NCBI RefSeq assembly: GCF_005144415.1
Contig: NZ_SWJE01000015.1
Span: forward strand, 309,612 to 373,611
Length of the DNA stretch: 64,000 nt
Source: Trinickia terrae
GTDB taxonomy: Bacteria; Pseudomonadota; Gammaproteobacteria; Burkholderiales; Burkholderiaceae
Direction: 5' to 3'
Below the pieces are notes generated by a model. It saw only the letters and a list, made by a program, of their open reading frames with translations. It searched no databases and was not told where the DNA came from. Made by a program: the position numbers and the translations under genes. Shown piece after piece: positions 27,938 to 37,180 of this stretch (its first letter is position 1; each line of letters begins with the position of its first letter).

Positions 27938-29152
27938 ATGCAGATCGGTCAACGCATCGGCACGCCGCTGTCGAAATCGGCCACTCGCGTCATGCTGCTC
28001 GGCGCCGGCGAACTGGGCAAGGAAGTCATCATCGCGCTGCAGCGGCTCGGCGTCGAAGTGATCGCTGTCGATCGCTATGCGCATGCGCCGGGCCATCAGG
28101 TTGCGCATCGCGCGCACGTCATCGACATGACGGACCGCAACGCGCTCATCGAGCTCGTCAAGGCGGAAGAGCCGCACCTGATCGTGCCGGAGATCGAGGC
28201 GATCGCCACCGGCGCGCTCGCCGAGATCGAAGCCGCCGGCCTCGCCGAGGTGATCCCGACCGCGCGCGCGACGCAGCTCACGATGAACCGCGAAGGCATC
28301 CGGCGCCTTGCCGCCGAGGAGCTCGGCCTCGCGACCTCGCCCTATGCGTTCGCGCAGTCGCTCGACGAGCTGAAGGCCGCGATCGCGACGATCGGCTATC
28401 CGTGCGTCGTGAAGCCGGTGATGTCGTCCTCGGGCAAGGGGCAGTCCGTGTTGAAGAGCGCCGCCGACGTCGAGCCCGCGTGGCAGTACGCGATGGCGGG
28501 CGGGCGCGTGAATCACGGCCGTGTGATCGTCGAGGGCTTCATCGACTTCGACTACGAGATCACGCAACTGACCGTGCGCGCGATCGATCCCGCGAGCGGC
28601 GCCACCGAGACGCACTTCTGCGAGCCGGTCGGCCACGTGCAGGTCGCGGGCGACTATGTCGAGTCGTGGCAGCCGCAGCCGATGAGCGCGCTCGCGCTCG
28701 AGCGCTCGCGCGAGATCGCGCACAAGGTGACGCAGGCGCTCGGCGGGCGCGGCCTGTTCGGCGTCGAGCTGTTCGTGAAGGGCGACGAAGTGTGGTTCTC
28801 GGAAGTGAGCCCGCGTCCGCACGACACGGGGCTCGTCACGCTCGCTTCGCAGCGCTTTTCCGAGTTCGAGCTGCACGCGCGCGCGATTCTCGGCCTGCCG
28901 GTGGATACCTCGCTGCGCGCGCCGGGCGCGTCGGCGGTGATCTACGGCGGGCTCGACGAAGCGGGCATCGCGTTCGAGGGCGTGCGCGAGGCCCTCGCGG
29001 TGCCGGGCGTGGACCTGCGTCTGTTCGGCAAACCGGAGAGCTTCAAGAAGCGCCGCATGGGCGTGGCGCTCGCGACGGGCGAGGATATCGAAGCGGCGCG
29101 CGAGCGCGCCAAGGCCGCGGCGGCCAAGGTGCGGCCGGTTTCGGCCGGTTGA
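27938..29152 (+). CDS. purT: Formate-dependent phosphoribosylglycinamide formyltransferase (GAR transformylase 2)
   Basis: A 404-residue ATP-grasp enzyme of purine synthesis that uses ATP and formate to formylate GAR, independent of folate. The N-terminal Rossmann-like part has [20 protein letters not shown]; the ATP-grasp core includes [18 protein letters not shown] and [20 protein letters not shown] with the metal-binding Glu, and the end [20 protein letters not shown] is typical. ATG 27938 ([12 protein letters not shown]) fits the family. The purD gene lies far away in this window, so purine genes are dispersed. Confidence 0.97.
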   Translation: MQIGQRIGTPLSKSATRVMLLGAGELGKEVIIALQRLGVEVIAVDRYAHAPGHQVAHRAHVIDMTDRNALIELVKAEEPHLIVPEIEAIATGALAEIEAAGLAEVIPTARATQLTMNREGIRRLAAEELGLATSPYAFAQSLDELKAAIATIGYPCVVKPVMSSSGKGQSVLKSAADVEPAWQYAMAGGRVNHGRVIVEGFIDFDYEITQLTVRAIDPASGATETHFCEPVGHVQVAGDYVESWQPQPMSALALERSREIAHKVTQALGGRGLFGVELFVKGDEVWFSEVSPRPHDTGLVTLASQRFSEFELHARAILGLPVDTSLRAPGASAVIYGGLDEAGIAFEGVREALAVPGVDLRLFGKPESFKKRRMGVALATGEDIEAARERAKAAAAKVRPVSAG

Positions 29153-29180
29153 GGGCCTGCGCGGGATGGAGGAACGGCAA

Positions 29181-29552
29181 ATGAAATCATCGATCCTCGC
29201 ACGCTGCGCCGCCGCGGCTGCGCTTTTCGCGGGCGCGGCCGTGTCTGCCTCGGCGGCCTCGCTCACCTTCGCCGACATTCCGGCCGCCAAGCGCCAGAGC
29301 TCGACCTATACCTGCTCGGGCGGCAAGACGCTGAAGGTGTCGTACTGGAACACGGCCAACGGGCAGAGCTTCGCGCTCGTGCCCGTGAACGGCCGGCTGC
29401 TCCTGTTCGTCAACACGCTCGCGGCGTCCGGCGCGAAGTATCAGGCCGACCGCTACACGTGGTGGACCAAGGGCCCGCGCGCCGATCTCTACGACGCGGC
29501 GGCGGGCGAGAACGCCACGCCGATTCTCGCCGGCTGCGTCACGCTGCGCTGA
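29181..29552 (+). CDS. MliC-like periplasmic protein (C-type lysozyme inhibitor family)
   Basis: A 123-residue exported protein: signal peptide (RCAAAAALFAGAAVSASA) and a small beta-barrel with STYTCSGGKTLKVSYWNTANG, two cysteines (one in YTC, one in LAGCVTL) and a Tyr/Trp-rich centre, the pattern of MliC/PliC inhibitors of C-type lysozyme. Such proteins protect the cell wall against host lysozyme; here no lipobox is seen, so it is probably soluble periplasmic. GGAGG at 29168-29172 supports ATG 29181 over one 15 bases upstream. It follows purT by 28 bases, likely in one transcript. Confidence 0.75.
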   Translation: MKSSILARCAAAAALFAGAAVSASAASLTFADIPAAKRQSSTYTCSGGKTLKVSYWNTANGQSFALVPVNGRLLLFVNTLAASGAKYQADRYTWWTKGPRADLYDAAAGENATPILAGCVTLR

Positions 29553-29876
29553 GGCTGCCGTTCGCGCGGGGCGCATGCCCAGCCAGGGGGCTCGCTTCCC
29601 CTTGCGCACTTCACTGCGCGTCCTGTCCCGATCCCCTAGAATCAAATTTCGCGTCGCGGTTTCAGGCCGGGTCCCGGCCAGTCGCCGGCGCGCTCCTTTC
29701 TATCGATGGGCCCTGAACGGCCAGCGTGCGTTGCCTCGCGGCGCACGCGCGGCGCCTTGGGTCCCCGGCTGCGGCCGGCGGACCAGCGCGGCGTCGAAGG
29801 CTCGTTGCCCGGTCCGCCCGCGCGCGGCGTCGATCCCCATGCGCCGCGCGCTTCATGCCCCTAAGCGAGGCTGCTC
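29553..29876. other. Leader/intergenic region before the acetolactate-synthase-like gene
   Basis: About 320 bases without a supported gene. A CTAGAATC box (29636-29643) with a TAGAAT -10-like core is followed by AAATTTCG; the same box plus A-rich sequence recurs at 22992. If it is a promoter the mRNA would have a leader of over 200 bases. No clear -35 was found. Confidence 0.35.
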
Positions 29877-31541
29877 ATGAAAGCATCGGATCTTTTCGTC
29901 AAGGCGCTGGAAGCCGAGAACGTCGAGTACGTGTTCGGGATTCCGGGCGAAGAAAACCTCGATCTCCTCGAATCGCTGCGCCGTTCCCGGATCAAGCTCG
30001 TGCTGACGCGCCACGAGCAGGCTGCGGGCTTCATGGCCGCGACCTACGGGCGCCTGACCGGCCGCACCGGCGTGTGCCTCTCGACGCTCGGCCCCGGCGC
30101 CACCAACTTCGTCACCGCAGCCGCCTATGCGCAGCTCGGCGGCATGCCGATGCTGATGGTCACGGGGCAGAAGCCGATCAAATCGAGCAAGCAGGGCCAC
30201 TTCCAGATCGTCGACGTCGTGCGGATGATGGAGCCGCTGACGAAATACACGCGGCAGATCGTGTCGATCGGCAACATCCCGGCGTCCGTGCGCGAGGCAT
30301 TCCGGCGCGCCGAGGAGGAGCGCCCCGGGGCCGTGCACCTCGAGCTGCCCGAGGACGTCGCCCACGAGGAGGGCGACGGCAAGCCGATTCCGAAGAGCTA
30401 CAGCCGCCGCCCGGTCGCCGAGGAAAAGGCGGTGGCGCGCGCGGTCGAGGCGATCATCGCCGCCAAGCGGCCGCTGCTGATGGTGGGCGCGGGCGGCAAC
30501 CGCAAGACGACGCGCGACATGCTCGGCGAATTCGTCGACCAGATCGGCATCCCGTTCTTCACGACGCAGATGGGCAAGGGCGTCATCGACGAATCGCATC
30601 CGCTGTGGCTCGGCAACGCGACGCTCTCCGATGGCGACTTCGTCCACCGCGCAATCGAGCAGGCCGACTGCATCATCAATGTCGGCCACGACGTGATCGA
30701 AAAGCCGCCGTTCTTCATGCGCGGCGCCGATGCGGGCGAAAAGACCGTGATTCATGTGAACTTTCTCGGCGCGCAGGTCGATCCGGTGTATTTCCCGCAG
30801 ATCGAGGTGGTCGGCGACATCGCCAACGCGGTCTGGCAGATGAAGGAGAGCCTGCGCGGCAAGCGCGAGACGGCGCGCTGGGACTTCTCGCGCTTCATGG
30901 AAATCAAGGCGCATTTCGACGCGCATCTCGCCCGCGGGCAGGACGACGCGCGCTTCCCGCTCTATCCGGTGCGGATCGTCAACGACGTGCAGGCGATGAC
31001 GCCCGAGGACGGCATCATTTGTCTGGACAACGGCATGTACAAGATCTGGTTCGCGCGCTACTACCGCGCGCACGAGCAGAATTCGCTCCTGCTCGACAAC
31101 GCGCTCGCGTCGATGGGCGCGGGGCTGCCGTCGGCGATCGCAACCAAGATCGTGCATCCCGAGCGCAAGGTGATGGCCGTCTGCGGCGACGGCGGCTTCA
31201 TGATGAATTCGCAGGAGCTGGAGACGGCGGTGCGCCTGAAGCTCGATCTCGTGATCCTGGTCCTGCGCGACGACGCCTTTGGGATGATCCGCTGGAAGCA
31301 GGAAAACATGAATTTCCCCGACTACGGCATGACGCTTGCGAACCCCGACTTCGTCGCTTACGCGCAGAGCTACGGCGCGCACGGGCACCGGGTCGAGTCG
31401 GCCGACGCGTTCGCGCCGCTCGTGCGCCAATGCTTCGAGACGCCTGGCGTGCACCTGATCGACGTGCCGATCGACTACTCGGACAACGAGCGGGTGCTGA
31501 ACCGCGAGATCCAGCGCCTGAGCGCCGCTTTGACGTTTTGA
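29877..31541 (+). CDS. Thiamine diphosphate enzyme, acetolactate synthase large-subunit type
   Basis: A 554-residue ThDP-dependent enzyme of the acetolactate synthase group. It has the catalytic glutamate E47 in LTRHEQAAGFMA, the FAD/central domain, and the ThDP motif GDGGFMMNSQELETA near residue 436 ending in LVLRDDAFG where most relatives have an asparagine pair. Acetolactate synthases condense two pyruvates. No regulatory small subunit gene is adjacent, so this resembles a catabolic enzyme or a relative acting on another 2-oxo acid. An aldehyde dehydrogenase follows downstream, separated by an array of hairpin repeats. ATG 29877 is preceded by GCGAGG. Confidence 0.85.
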   Translation: MKASDLFVKALEAENVEYVFGIPGEENLDLLESLRRSRIKLVLTRHEQAAGFMAATYGRLTGRTGVCLSTLGPGATNFVTAAAYAQLGGMPMLMVTGQKPIKSSKQGHFQIVDVVRMMEPLTKYTRQIVSIGNIPASVREAFRRAEEERPGAVHLELPEDVAHEEGDGKPIPKSYSRRPVAEEKAVARAVEAIIAAKRPLLMVGAGGNRKTTRDMLGEFVDQIGIPFFTTQMGKGVIDESHPLWLGNATLSDGDFVHRAIEQADCIINVGHDVIEKPPFFMRGADAGEKTVIHVNFLGAQVDPVYFPQIEVVGDIANAVWQMKESLRGKRETARWDFSRFMEIKAHFDAHLARGQDDARFPLYPVRIVNDVQAMTPEDGIICLDNGMYKIWFARYYRAHEQNSLLLDNALASMGAGLPSAIATKIVHPERKVMAVCGDGGFMMNSQELETAVRLKLDLVILVLRDDAFGMIRWKQENMNFPDYGMTLANPDFVAYAQSYGAHGHRVESADAFAPLVRQCFETPGVHLIDVPIDYSDNERVLNREIQRLSAALTF

Positions 31542-31553
31542 TGCACGCCGCCC

Positions 31554-31768
31554 CAGGCTAAGCGCTGAAGCGCTAAGCCTGATCGACCGCTGCGGGCTTG
31601 GATTAAGCGCTGAAGCGCTAACTCCAGGCAACCACAGCATGGGACCAGAGTAAGCGCTAAAGCGCTAAGCCTGATCGACCGCTGTGGGCTTGGATTAAGC
31701 GCTGAAGCGCTAACTCCAAGCAACCACAGCATGGGACCAGAGTAAGCGCTGAAGCGCTAACTCTGGTC
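31554..31768. repeat. Palindromic repeat array, copy B (92-bp period)
   Basis: Two tandem 92-bp units (31559-31650 and 31651-31742; three differences) plus a final hairpin (31735-31768). Each unit holds a long hairpin built around TAAGCGCTGAAGCGCTAA flanked by CTGTGG/CCACAG-type arms, a CATGG linker, and a shorter hairpin with arms GACCAGAGT/ACTCTGGTC. A 31554-31581 hairpin starts the array. The final arm ends four bases before the AGGAGA that serves the aldehyde dehydrogenase gene. The whole gap between the two genes is repeat. Confidence 0.92.
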
Positions 31769-31784
31769 GACAGGAGAACGTGTC

Positions 31785-33221
31785 ATGTTGCAGAAGACCT
31801 ACCCGTACTACCTCGCGAACCGGCCCGTCGCGGCCAATACGGATCTCGAGGTCACCGACAAATTCAGCGGCGAAGTCGCCACGCGTGTCGCGATGGCCGA
31901 CGCCCGTGCGATCGACGAGGCGATCGGCCACGCCGTGAGCGCGCAGCACGCGCTGCGCGAATTCCCGCCGTTCGCGCGCCAGGCGGTGCTCGAGCATTGC
32001 GTGAAGCGTTTTCGCGAGCGCTTCGACGAGCTCGCGATGGCGCTGTGCATCGAGGCCGGAAAGCCGATCAACGATTCGAAGGGCGAGGTGACGCGCCTGA
32101 TCGATACATTCAAGGTCGCGGCCGAGGAGGCGGTGCGCATCGACGGCGAGATCCTGAATCTCGAGATTTCGCCGCGCGCCCGCGGCTATCACGGCTACGC
32201 GAAGCGCGTGCCGATCGGGCCGTGCTCGTTCATCTCGCCGTTCAACTTCCCGCTGAACCTGACGGCGCACAAGGTGGCGCCTGCCATCGCGGCCGGCTGC
32301 CCGTTCGTGCTGAAGCCCGCGAGCCGCACGCCTGTCGGCGCGCTGATCATGGGCGAGATTCTTGCCGAGACCGATCTGCCGGAAGGCGCGTTCTCGATCC
32401 TCCCCGCGCATCGCGACGGCGCAGACCTCTTCACGACCGACGAGCGTTTCAAGCTGCTGTCGTTCACCGGGTCGCCGGCGGTCGGCTGGGAGCTCAAGAA
32501 GAAGGCCGGCAAGAAGAAGGTGATCCTGGAGCTCGGCGGCAACGCGGCGGCGATCGTCGACGCCGACCAGCACGAGCGGCTCGACTACGTCGTCGAGCGG
32601 CTCGCGTTCGGCGCGTACTACCAGTCCGGGCAAAGCTGCATCGGCGTGCAGCGGATTCTCGCGCACGTCGACATCTACGACGCGCTGCGCGAAAAGCTGA
32701 TCGCCAAGACCCGGTCGCTCAAGATGGGTGACCCGAAAGACCCGCAGACCTTCGTGGGGCCGATGATCTCCGAATCCGAGTCGAATCGGCTCGCGGGGTG
32801 GATGGAGCAGGCGGTGCTGGCGGGCGCGAAGATCGTCGCGGGCGGCAAGGTGGACGGCGCGATGTTCGAGGCGACGCTGCTCGAAGGCGTGCATCGCGAC
32901 CAGGACCTGTATCGCAAGGAGGCGTTCGGGCCGGTCGCCATGCTCGAGAAGTTCAGCGATTTCGATCAGGCGCTGATGACCGTCAACGATAGCGACTTCG
33001 GTTTGCAGGCCGGCGTGTTCACCGATTCGCTCGCGCACGCGCACCGGGCCTGGGACGTGCTCGAGGTGGGCGGCGTGGTGATCAACGACGTGCCGTCGTT
33101 CCGCGTCGACAACATGCCGTACGGCGGCGTCAAGGACTCGGGCCTCGGGCGCGAGGGCATCCGCTACGCGATCGAAGACATGACCGAACTGCGGCTGATG
33201 GTGATGCGCGAGCTGCGCTGA
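31785..33221 (+). CDS. NAD(P)-dependent aldehyde dehydrogenase
   Basis: A 478-residue aldehyde dehydrogenase. The catalytic cysteine is C285 in YYQSGQSCIGVQR, the general-base glutamate lies in VILELGGNAAAIV near residue 250, and the nucleotide loop is FTGSPAVGWELKKKAG. Pattern and length fit the group that includes lactaldehyde, glycolaldehyde and phosphonoacetaldehyde dehydrogenases; the substrate is open. The ThDP enzyme upstream could supply or share an aldehyde or 2-oxo acid substrate, suggesting a two-gene pathway (inference). ATG 31785 has AGGAGA ten bases upstream, directly after the repeat array. Confidence 0.92.
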   Translation: MLQKTYPYYLANRPVAANTDLEVTDKFSGEVATRVAMADARAIDEAIGHAVSAQHALREFPPFARQAVLEHCVKRFRERFDELAMALCIEAGKPINDSKGEVTRLIDTFKVAAEEAVRIDGEILNLEISPRARGYHGYAKRVPIGPCSFISPFNFPLNLTAHKVAPAIAAGCPFVLKPASRTPVGALIMGEILAETDLPEGAFSILPAHRDGADLFTTDERFKLLSFTGSPAVGWELKKKAGKKKVILELGGNAAAIVDADQHERLDYVVERLAFGAYYQSGQSCIGVQRILAHVDIYDALREKLIAKTRSLKMGDPKDPQTFVGPMISESESNRLAGWMEQAVLAGAKIVAGGKVDGAMFEATLLEGVHRDQDLYRKEAFGPVAMLEKFSDFDQALMTVNDSDFGLQAGVFTDSLAHAHRAWDVLEVGGVVINDVPSFRVDNMPYGGVKDSGLGREGIRYAIEDMTELRLMVMRELR

Positions 33222-33657
33222 GGCGTTGGGCTGTCACCGGCGTGTTGTTGCAAGACGCGGCGTCGAGGCATTGTCACGCATCTGCCGTCTGCCGCGTCTA
33301 CGCTGACGGGCGTTTGTGCCGCACGAGTCAGGGTCAGCGGGCGCGGGCGGCTCGGTGCTACAATACCGGCCTTTCCCGGCAGGGATTCCGCCGCGCGCCC
33401 GAGCGCTGCTGGAATCCGCAGTGCCCGTGCGTCGAGCGCGCGACGTGCCCGAAGTTTTTTGATGTTTGCTCGGTCAGCCGTGGCTCCGCCTTCATATCGA
33501 TGCCTTGGAGTGCCCCCAGGCCTGTCGCTGCGCGACAGGCCCCCCGAGGAGGCAGGAAAACTTGGGGCGGCCCAGCGTTTTCCTGGGCGGCTGTTGCCGC
33601 TGCCGTCCGCGCTTCACCGACACGACGCCACACGGCGCATTTTTAGCGAAAGCCACC
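33222..33657 (+). promoter_or_regulatory. Long, structured leader of rhlE
   Basis: TACAAT at 33359-33364 is a possible -10 box, giving a leader of nearly 300 bases. It contains a perfect 10-bp hairpin with a 3-base loop (33519-33528 with 33532-33541) and, directly after it, a second hairpin (CAGGAAAAC, 33553-33561, with 33577-33585) with an inner stem TTGGG/CCCAG. No gene is seen. Such leaders are plausible sites for control of an RNA helicase gene by RNA structure; no known riboswitch is recognised. Confidence 0.5.
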
Positions 33658-35091
33658 ATGTCCGATCCAGCTGTCACGCCTGTTCAACCGACCTTCGATC
33701 AGTTCGGCCTCGCCGCCGAGATCCTGAAAGCCATCGCGGAGCAGGGTTACACCACGCCAACGCCGATCCAGGCGCAGGCGATCCCGGTCGTGCTGTCCGG
33801 CCGCGACGTGATGGGTGCCGCGCAGACCGGCACCGGCAAGACGGCGAGCTTCTCGCTGCCGATCATCCAGCGCCTGCTGCCGCAGGCGAGCACGAGCGCG
33901 TCGCCGGCGCGCCATCCGGTCCGTGCGCTGATCCTCACGCCGACTCGCGAGCTCGCCGACCAGGTCGCCGCGAACGTGCAGTCGTACGCGAAGCACACGC
34001 CGCTTCGAAGCGCCGTGGTATTTGGCGGCGTCGACATGAATCCGCAATCGGCGGAGCTGCGGCGCGGTGTCGAGATTCTGATCGCGACGCCGGGGCGGCT
34101 TCTCGACCACGTCCAGCAGAAGACCGCGAATCTCGGCCAGGTGCAGATCCTCGTGCTCGACGAAGCCGACCGCATGCTCGACATGGGCTTCCTGCCCGAC
34201 CTGCAGCGCATCCTGAACCTGCTGCCGAAGGAGCGCCAGACGCTGCTCTTTTCCGCGACGTTCTCCGGCGAAATCAAGAAGCTCGCCTCGACCTATCTGC
34301 GCAACCCGCAGACGATCGAAGTCGCGCGCAGCAACTCGACGGCCGCCAACGTGACGCAGATCGTCTACGAGGTGGCCGAGGGCGACAAGCAGGGCGCCGT
34401 GGTGAAGCTGATCCGAGAGCGCGGCCTGAAGCAGGTGATCGTGTTCTGCAACAGCAAGATCGGCGCGGGGCGCCTTGCGCGCCAACTGGAGCGCGACGGC
34501 GTGGTGGCGTCGGCGATCCACGGCGACAAGTCGCAGCTCGAGCGGATGCAGGCGCTCGACGCGTTCAAGCGCGGCGAGATCGAGGCACTCGTGGCGACCG
34601 ACGTCGCGGCGCGCGGGCTCGACATCGTCGAGCTGCCGGCCGTCATCAACTTCGACCTGCCGTTCAACGCCGAGGACTATGTGCACCGGATCGGCCGCAC
34701 GGGCCGGGCGGGGGCGTCGGGCGACGCGCTGTCGTTGTGCAGCCCGAACGAGCGCAAGCAGCTCGCCGAGATCGAGAAGCTGATCAAGAAGCCGCTCGAG
34801 GTCGAGCGGCTCGTCGTCGATGCGCCCGTGCGCCATCAACGCGAGGAGCGTGAGCGTGGCGGTCGCCGCGAGCGCGACGACCGGCGCCGCAGCGGGACGT
34901 TCGAGCGCGGCGCGCATCATCGGCATGCGCCGGTCGACGATTTCTTCTTCAAGCCCTACGAGCCGTCGCCTGCAGCGATCAAGCGCGAAGAGGCGCCAAA
35001 CCCGGAGCCGGTTGGCAAGCCGGCTTCGAAGCAGCCGCTCGCCGCGTTGCTGGGCGGCTTCGGAATGCCGCGCAAGACGACGTCGTCGTAA
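33658..35091 (+). CDS. rhlE: DEAD-box ATP-dependent RNA helicase RhlE
   Basis: A 477-residue helicase with all family motifs: Q motif PTPIQAQAIP, motif I AQTGTGKT, Ia PTRELADQ, II LDEADRMLDMG, III SAT, and VI HRIGRTGRAG. After residue about 385 comes a basic Arg/Glu/His-rich tail (REERERGGRRERDDRRR) that binds RNA, ending in a short conserved-like piece. RhlE acts in ribosome maturation and mRNA turnover in the cold. ATG 33658 (MSDPAVTPVQPTFDQFG) is chosen as the conserved start; longer frames run into the structured leader. It converges with gluQ, 12 bases apart. Confidence 0.95.
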   Translation: MSDPAVTPVQPTFDQFGLAAEILKAIAEQGYTTPTPIQAQAIPVVLSGRDVMGAAQTGTGKTASFSLPIIQRLLPQASTSASPARHPVRALILTPTRELADQVAANVQSYAKHTPLRSAVVFGGVDMNPQSAELRRGVEILIATPGRLLDHVQQKTANLGQVQILVLDEADRMLDMGFLPDLQRILNLLPKERQTLLFSATFSGEIKKLASTYLRNPQTIEVARSNSTAANVTQIVYEVAEGDKQGAVVKLIRERGLKQVIVFCNSKIGAGRLARQLERDGVVASAIHGDKSQLERMQALDAFKRGEIEALVATDVAARGLDIVELPAVINFDLPFNAEDYVHRIGRTGRAGASGDALSLCSPNERKQLAEIEKLIKKPLEVERLVVDAPVRHQREERERGGRRERDDRRRSGTFERGAHHRHAPVDDFFFKPYEPSPAAIKREEAPNPEPVGKPASKQPLAALLGGFGMPRKTTSS

Positions 35092-35103
35092 TCCCGCTCG
35101 CTC

Positions 35104-35997
35104 TTATTGCGCCTGGGCGAAGCGTTTCGCCCAAAGCGCAGTGGCTTCCGCGTAGAACGCGTCTAACGAGCTGCTCGCCGCCGAGCCGAGTTCCATGCCG
35201 AGATGGCGCGCCGCAGGGGCCAGTGCCGCAAGCGGGTCGCGCATGTCCAGCGCAGCCGCGCCCGTCTGCTTGCTGAGCTTTTCCCCATCTGCGTTGACGA
35301 CGACCGGCACGTGCAGGTATGCGGGCGTCGGCACGCCCAGTGAGCGCTGCAGGTAGATCTGGCGTGCGGTCGAATCCAGCAGGTCCGCGCCGCGCACGAC
35401 GTGCGTGATGCGCGTCTCGGCATCGTCGACGACGACCGCCAGCTGATAAGCCCACTGCCCATCCGCGCGCTTCAAGACGAAATCACCGACTTCGGTGGCG
35501 AGGTTCTGCGTTTGCGCATGCTGCCAACGATCGTTGAAAGTGATGACCGCCGCGTCGCCATCGGGCACGCGCAAACGCCACGCGCGCGCGGGTTTGCCGT
35601 GCAAGCCGTCGCGGCAGGTGCCTGGGTAGGCGAGCGTGGTGTTGCGCAGGCGCGCGTTGAGCAGCGAGTCGGCGATTTCCTTGCGCGTGCAGCCGCATGG
35701 GTACACGAGGCCTGCCTCATCGAGCGTATCGAGGGCCTGCTGATAGAGCGCGGTGCGCGTGCTTTGCCAGACCGGCGGCTCGTCGGCGTGCATGCCGAAG
35801 CGCGCAAGCGTTGCGAGGATGTCTTCTGCCGCTCCGGGCGCGTTGCGCGGGCCGTCGATATCCTCGATCCGCACGAGCCACGGGCCGCGGTGGGCGCGCG
35901 CGTCGAGATAACTCGCGAGCGCGCCGACGAGCGAGCCGAAGTGCAGCGGTCCGGTGGGCGAGGGCGCGAAGCGGCCGCGATATGGCGTGGCGCTCAT
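35104..35997 (-). CDS. gluQ: Glutamyl-Q tRNA(Asp) synthetase
   Basis: A 297-residue paralogue of the GluRS catalytic domain without anticodon-binding domain. It activates glutamate and attaches it to queuosine 34 of tRNA(Asp). Visible marks: [15 protein letters not shown] (HIGH-type motif HFGS), zinc-site cysteines CGCTRKEI and a later YPGTCRDG, and the KMSKS-type motif KLSKQ. Start [10 protein letters not shown] at 35997; length normal. It lies between the convergent rhlE and the co-directional trhO. Confidence 0.95.
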   Translation of the reverse strand: MSATPYRGRFAPSPTGPLHFGSLVGALASYLDARAHRGPWLVRIEDIDGPRNAPGAAEDILATLARFGMHADEPPVWQSTRTALYQQALDTLDEAGLVYPCGCTRKEIADSLLNARLRNTTLAYPGTCRDGLHGKPARAWRLRVPDGDAAVITFNDRWQHAQTQNLATEVGDFVLKRADGQWAYQLAVVVDDAETRITHVVRGADLLDSTARQIYLQRSLGVPTPAYLHVPVVVNADGEKLSKQTGAAALDMRDPLAALAPAARHLGMELGSAASSSLDAFYAEATALWAKRFAQAQ

Positions 35998-36079
35998 GAT
36001 GTGCTGGCGGCGTCACCGCTGCCTGAGGAATCGAGCCGAGGCATCGGGCGGCGCAGGGACTCGTGCATCGGCCCGGATG

Positions 36080-36943
36080 TCAGGCCGCGTGCGCGGCGTC
36101 TCCCCGGGGATGGCAGGCGGGGCACGTCTTGCCCGGTGTATAGAACGGCGACTTCTGATCTTCCTGCGTGACGACGGCGCGGCAGCCGAAGCATTGCGCG
36201 GTGGCGGTCGGCTCGAGCTGCGGGTTGAGCGCGGTCCGGTAGTCGAACACGAAGCATTCGCCGTGATAATGCGCACCGCCGACTTCCTCGAAATACTTCA
36301 GGATGCCGCCTTCGAGCTGGTAGACGTTCTCGATGCCGGCATCCTTCATGTGAATCGCGGCTTTCTCGCAGCGGATGCCGCCGGTGCAGAACGACACGAC
36401 GGTCTTGCCCTCGAGGTCCGCGCGATTCTTTTCGATGACTTCCGGAAACTCGCTGAACTTGGTGATGCGGTAGTCAAGCGCATTGTCGAAGGTGCCGACG
36501 TCGACTTCGAACGCGTTGCGGGTGTCGAGCATCACGACCGGGCGGCCTGCGTCATCGTGGCCGCGGTCGAGCCAGGCCTTGAGCGTGGGCGCGTCGACGA
36601 ACGGCGCGCGGCCGAGCTCCGGCTTGATCGCCGGCTTCTTCATCGTGATGATTTCGCGCTTGAGCTTGACGAGCATGCGCCGGAACGGCTGCGTTTCCGA
36701 CACGCTTTCCTTGAACTGCAGGTCGGCGAACTTGCCTTCGAAGAGCGGATCCTGGCGCAGGTAGTCGACGAATTGCCGCGCGGCTTCGGGCGTGCCCGCG
36801 ATGAACAGGTTGATGCCTTCCGGGGCGAGCAGGATCGTGCCGCGCAGCCCCAGCGCCACGCACTTTTCGGTGACGAGCGGGCGCCATTCTCCGATGGCGT
36901 CGAGCGTGGCGAACTTGTAGGCGGCGAGATTGATGATGCTCAT
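36080..36943 (-). CDS. trhO: tRNA uridine 5-oxyacetic acid-related hydroxylase/rhodanese TrhO (YceA)
   Basis: A 287-residue protein with an N-terminal acylphosphatase-like domain ([14 protein letters not shown] ... [16 protein letters not shown]), a rhodanese domain with catalytic cysteine in [15 protein letters not shown], and a C-terminal Cys-rich end (CFGCRAVVT ... CPACH). TrhO performs oxygen-dependent hydroxylation of uridine 34 in tRNAs. ATG 36943 gives the family start. It is divergent from dnaE, with about 240 bases between them. Confidence 0.93.
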   Translation of the reverse strand: MSIINLAAYKFATLDAIGEWRPLVTEKCVALGLRGTILLAPEGINLFIAGTPEAARQFVDYLRQDPLFEGKFADLQFKESVSETQPFRRMLVKLKREIITMKKPAIKPELGRAPFVDAPTLKAWLDRGHDDAGRPVVMLDTRNAFEVDVGTFDNALDYRITKFSEFPEVIEKNRADLEGKTVVSFCTGGIRCEKAAIHMKDAGIENVYQLEGGILKYFEEVGGAHYHGECFVFDYRTALNPQLEPTATAQCFGCRAVVTQEDQKSPFYTPGKTCPACHPRGDAAHAA

Positions 36944-37167
36944 GATGGTCCGGCGGTAAAAGCAAAAAAACAGCTGGGGCGGCGCGGCTCTTGCGCGGGC
37001 TTTCGAGCGGGCGGCGCGACAGCGGATGGAGATGGCGAAACCCGTATTATCCCGCAAACGGCTCGCGGCCCCGCAATAGGCCGGACGGCCGATCGCCGCA
37101 GGCCCGGCAAGCCTTGTCCGAACGGCCGACGCGCCGTTTTTCGCGCAAACGCGCGAAAGGGCGGATG

Positions 37168-37173
37168 TACAAT
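37168..37173 (+). promoter_or_regulatory. Putative -10 box of dnaE, implying a leaderless mRNA
   Basis: TACAAT ends seven bases before the dnaE ATG (37181). A start of transcription six to eight bases downstream would fall on the initiation codon. No Shine-Dalgarno precedes the ATG (AATAGCGCCC). A -35 box is not evident. Confidence 0.45.
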
Positions 37174-37180
37174 AGCGCCC

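Noticed and set aside
31554..31768. CRISPR array
   Set aside because: The units are palindromic, directly adjacent 92-bp copies with no variable spacers and no cas genes nearby.
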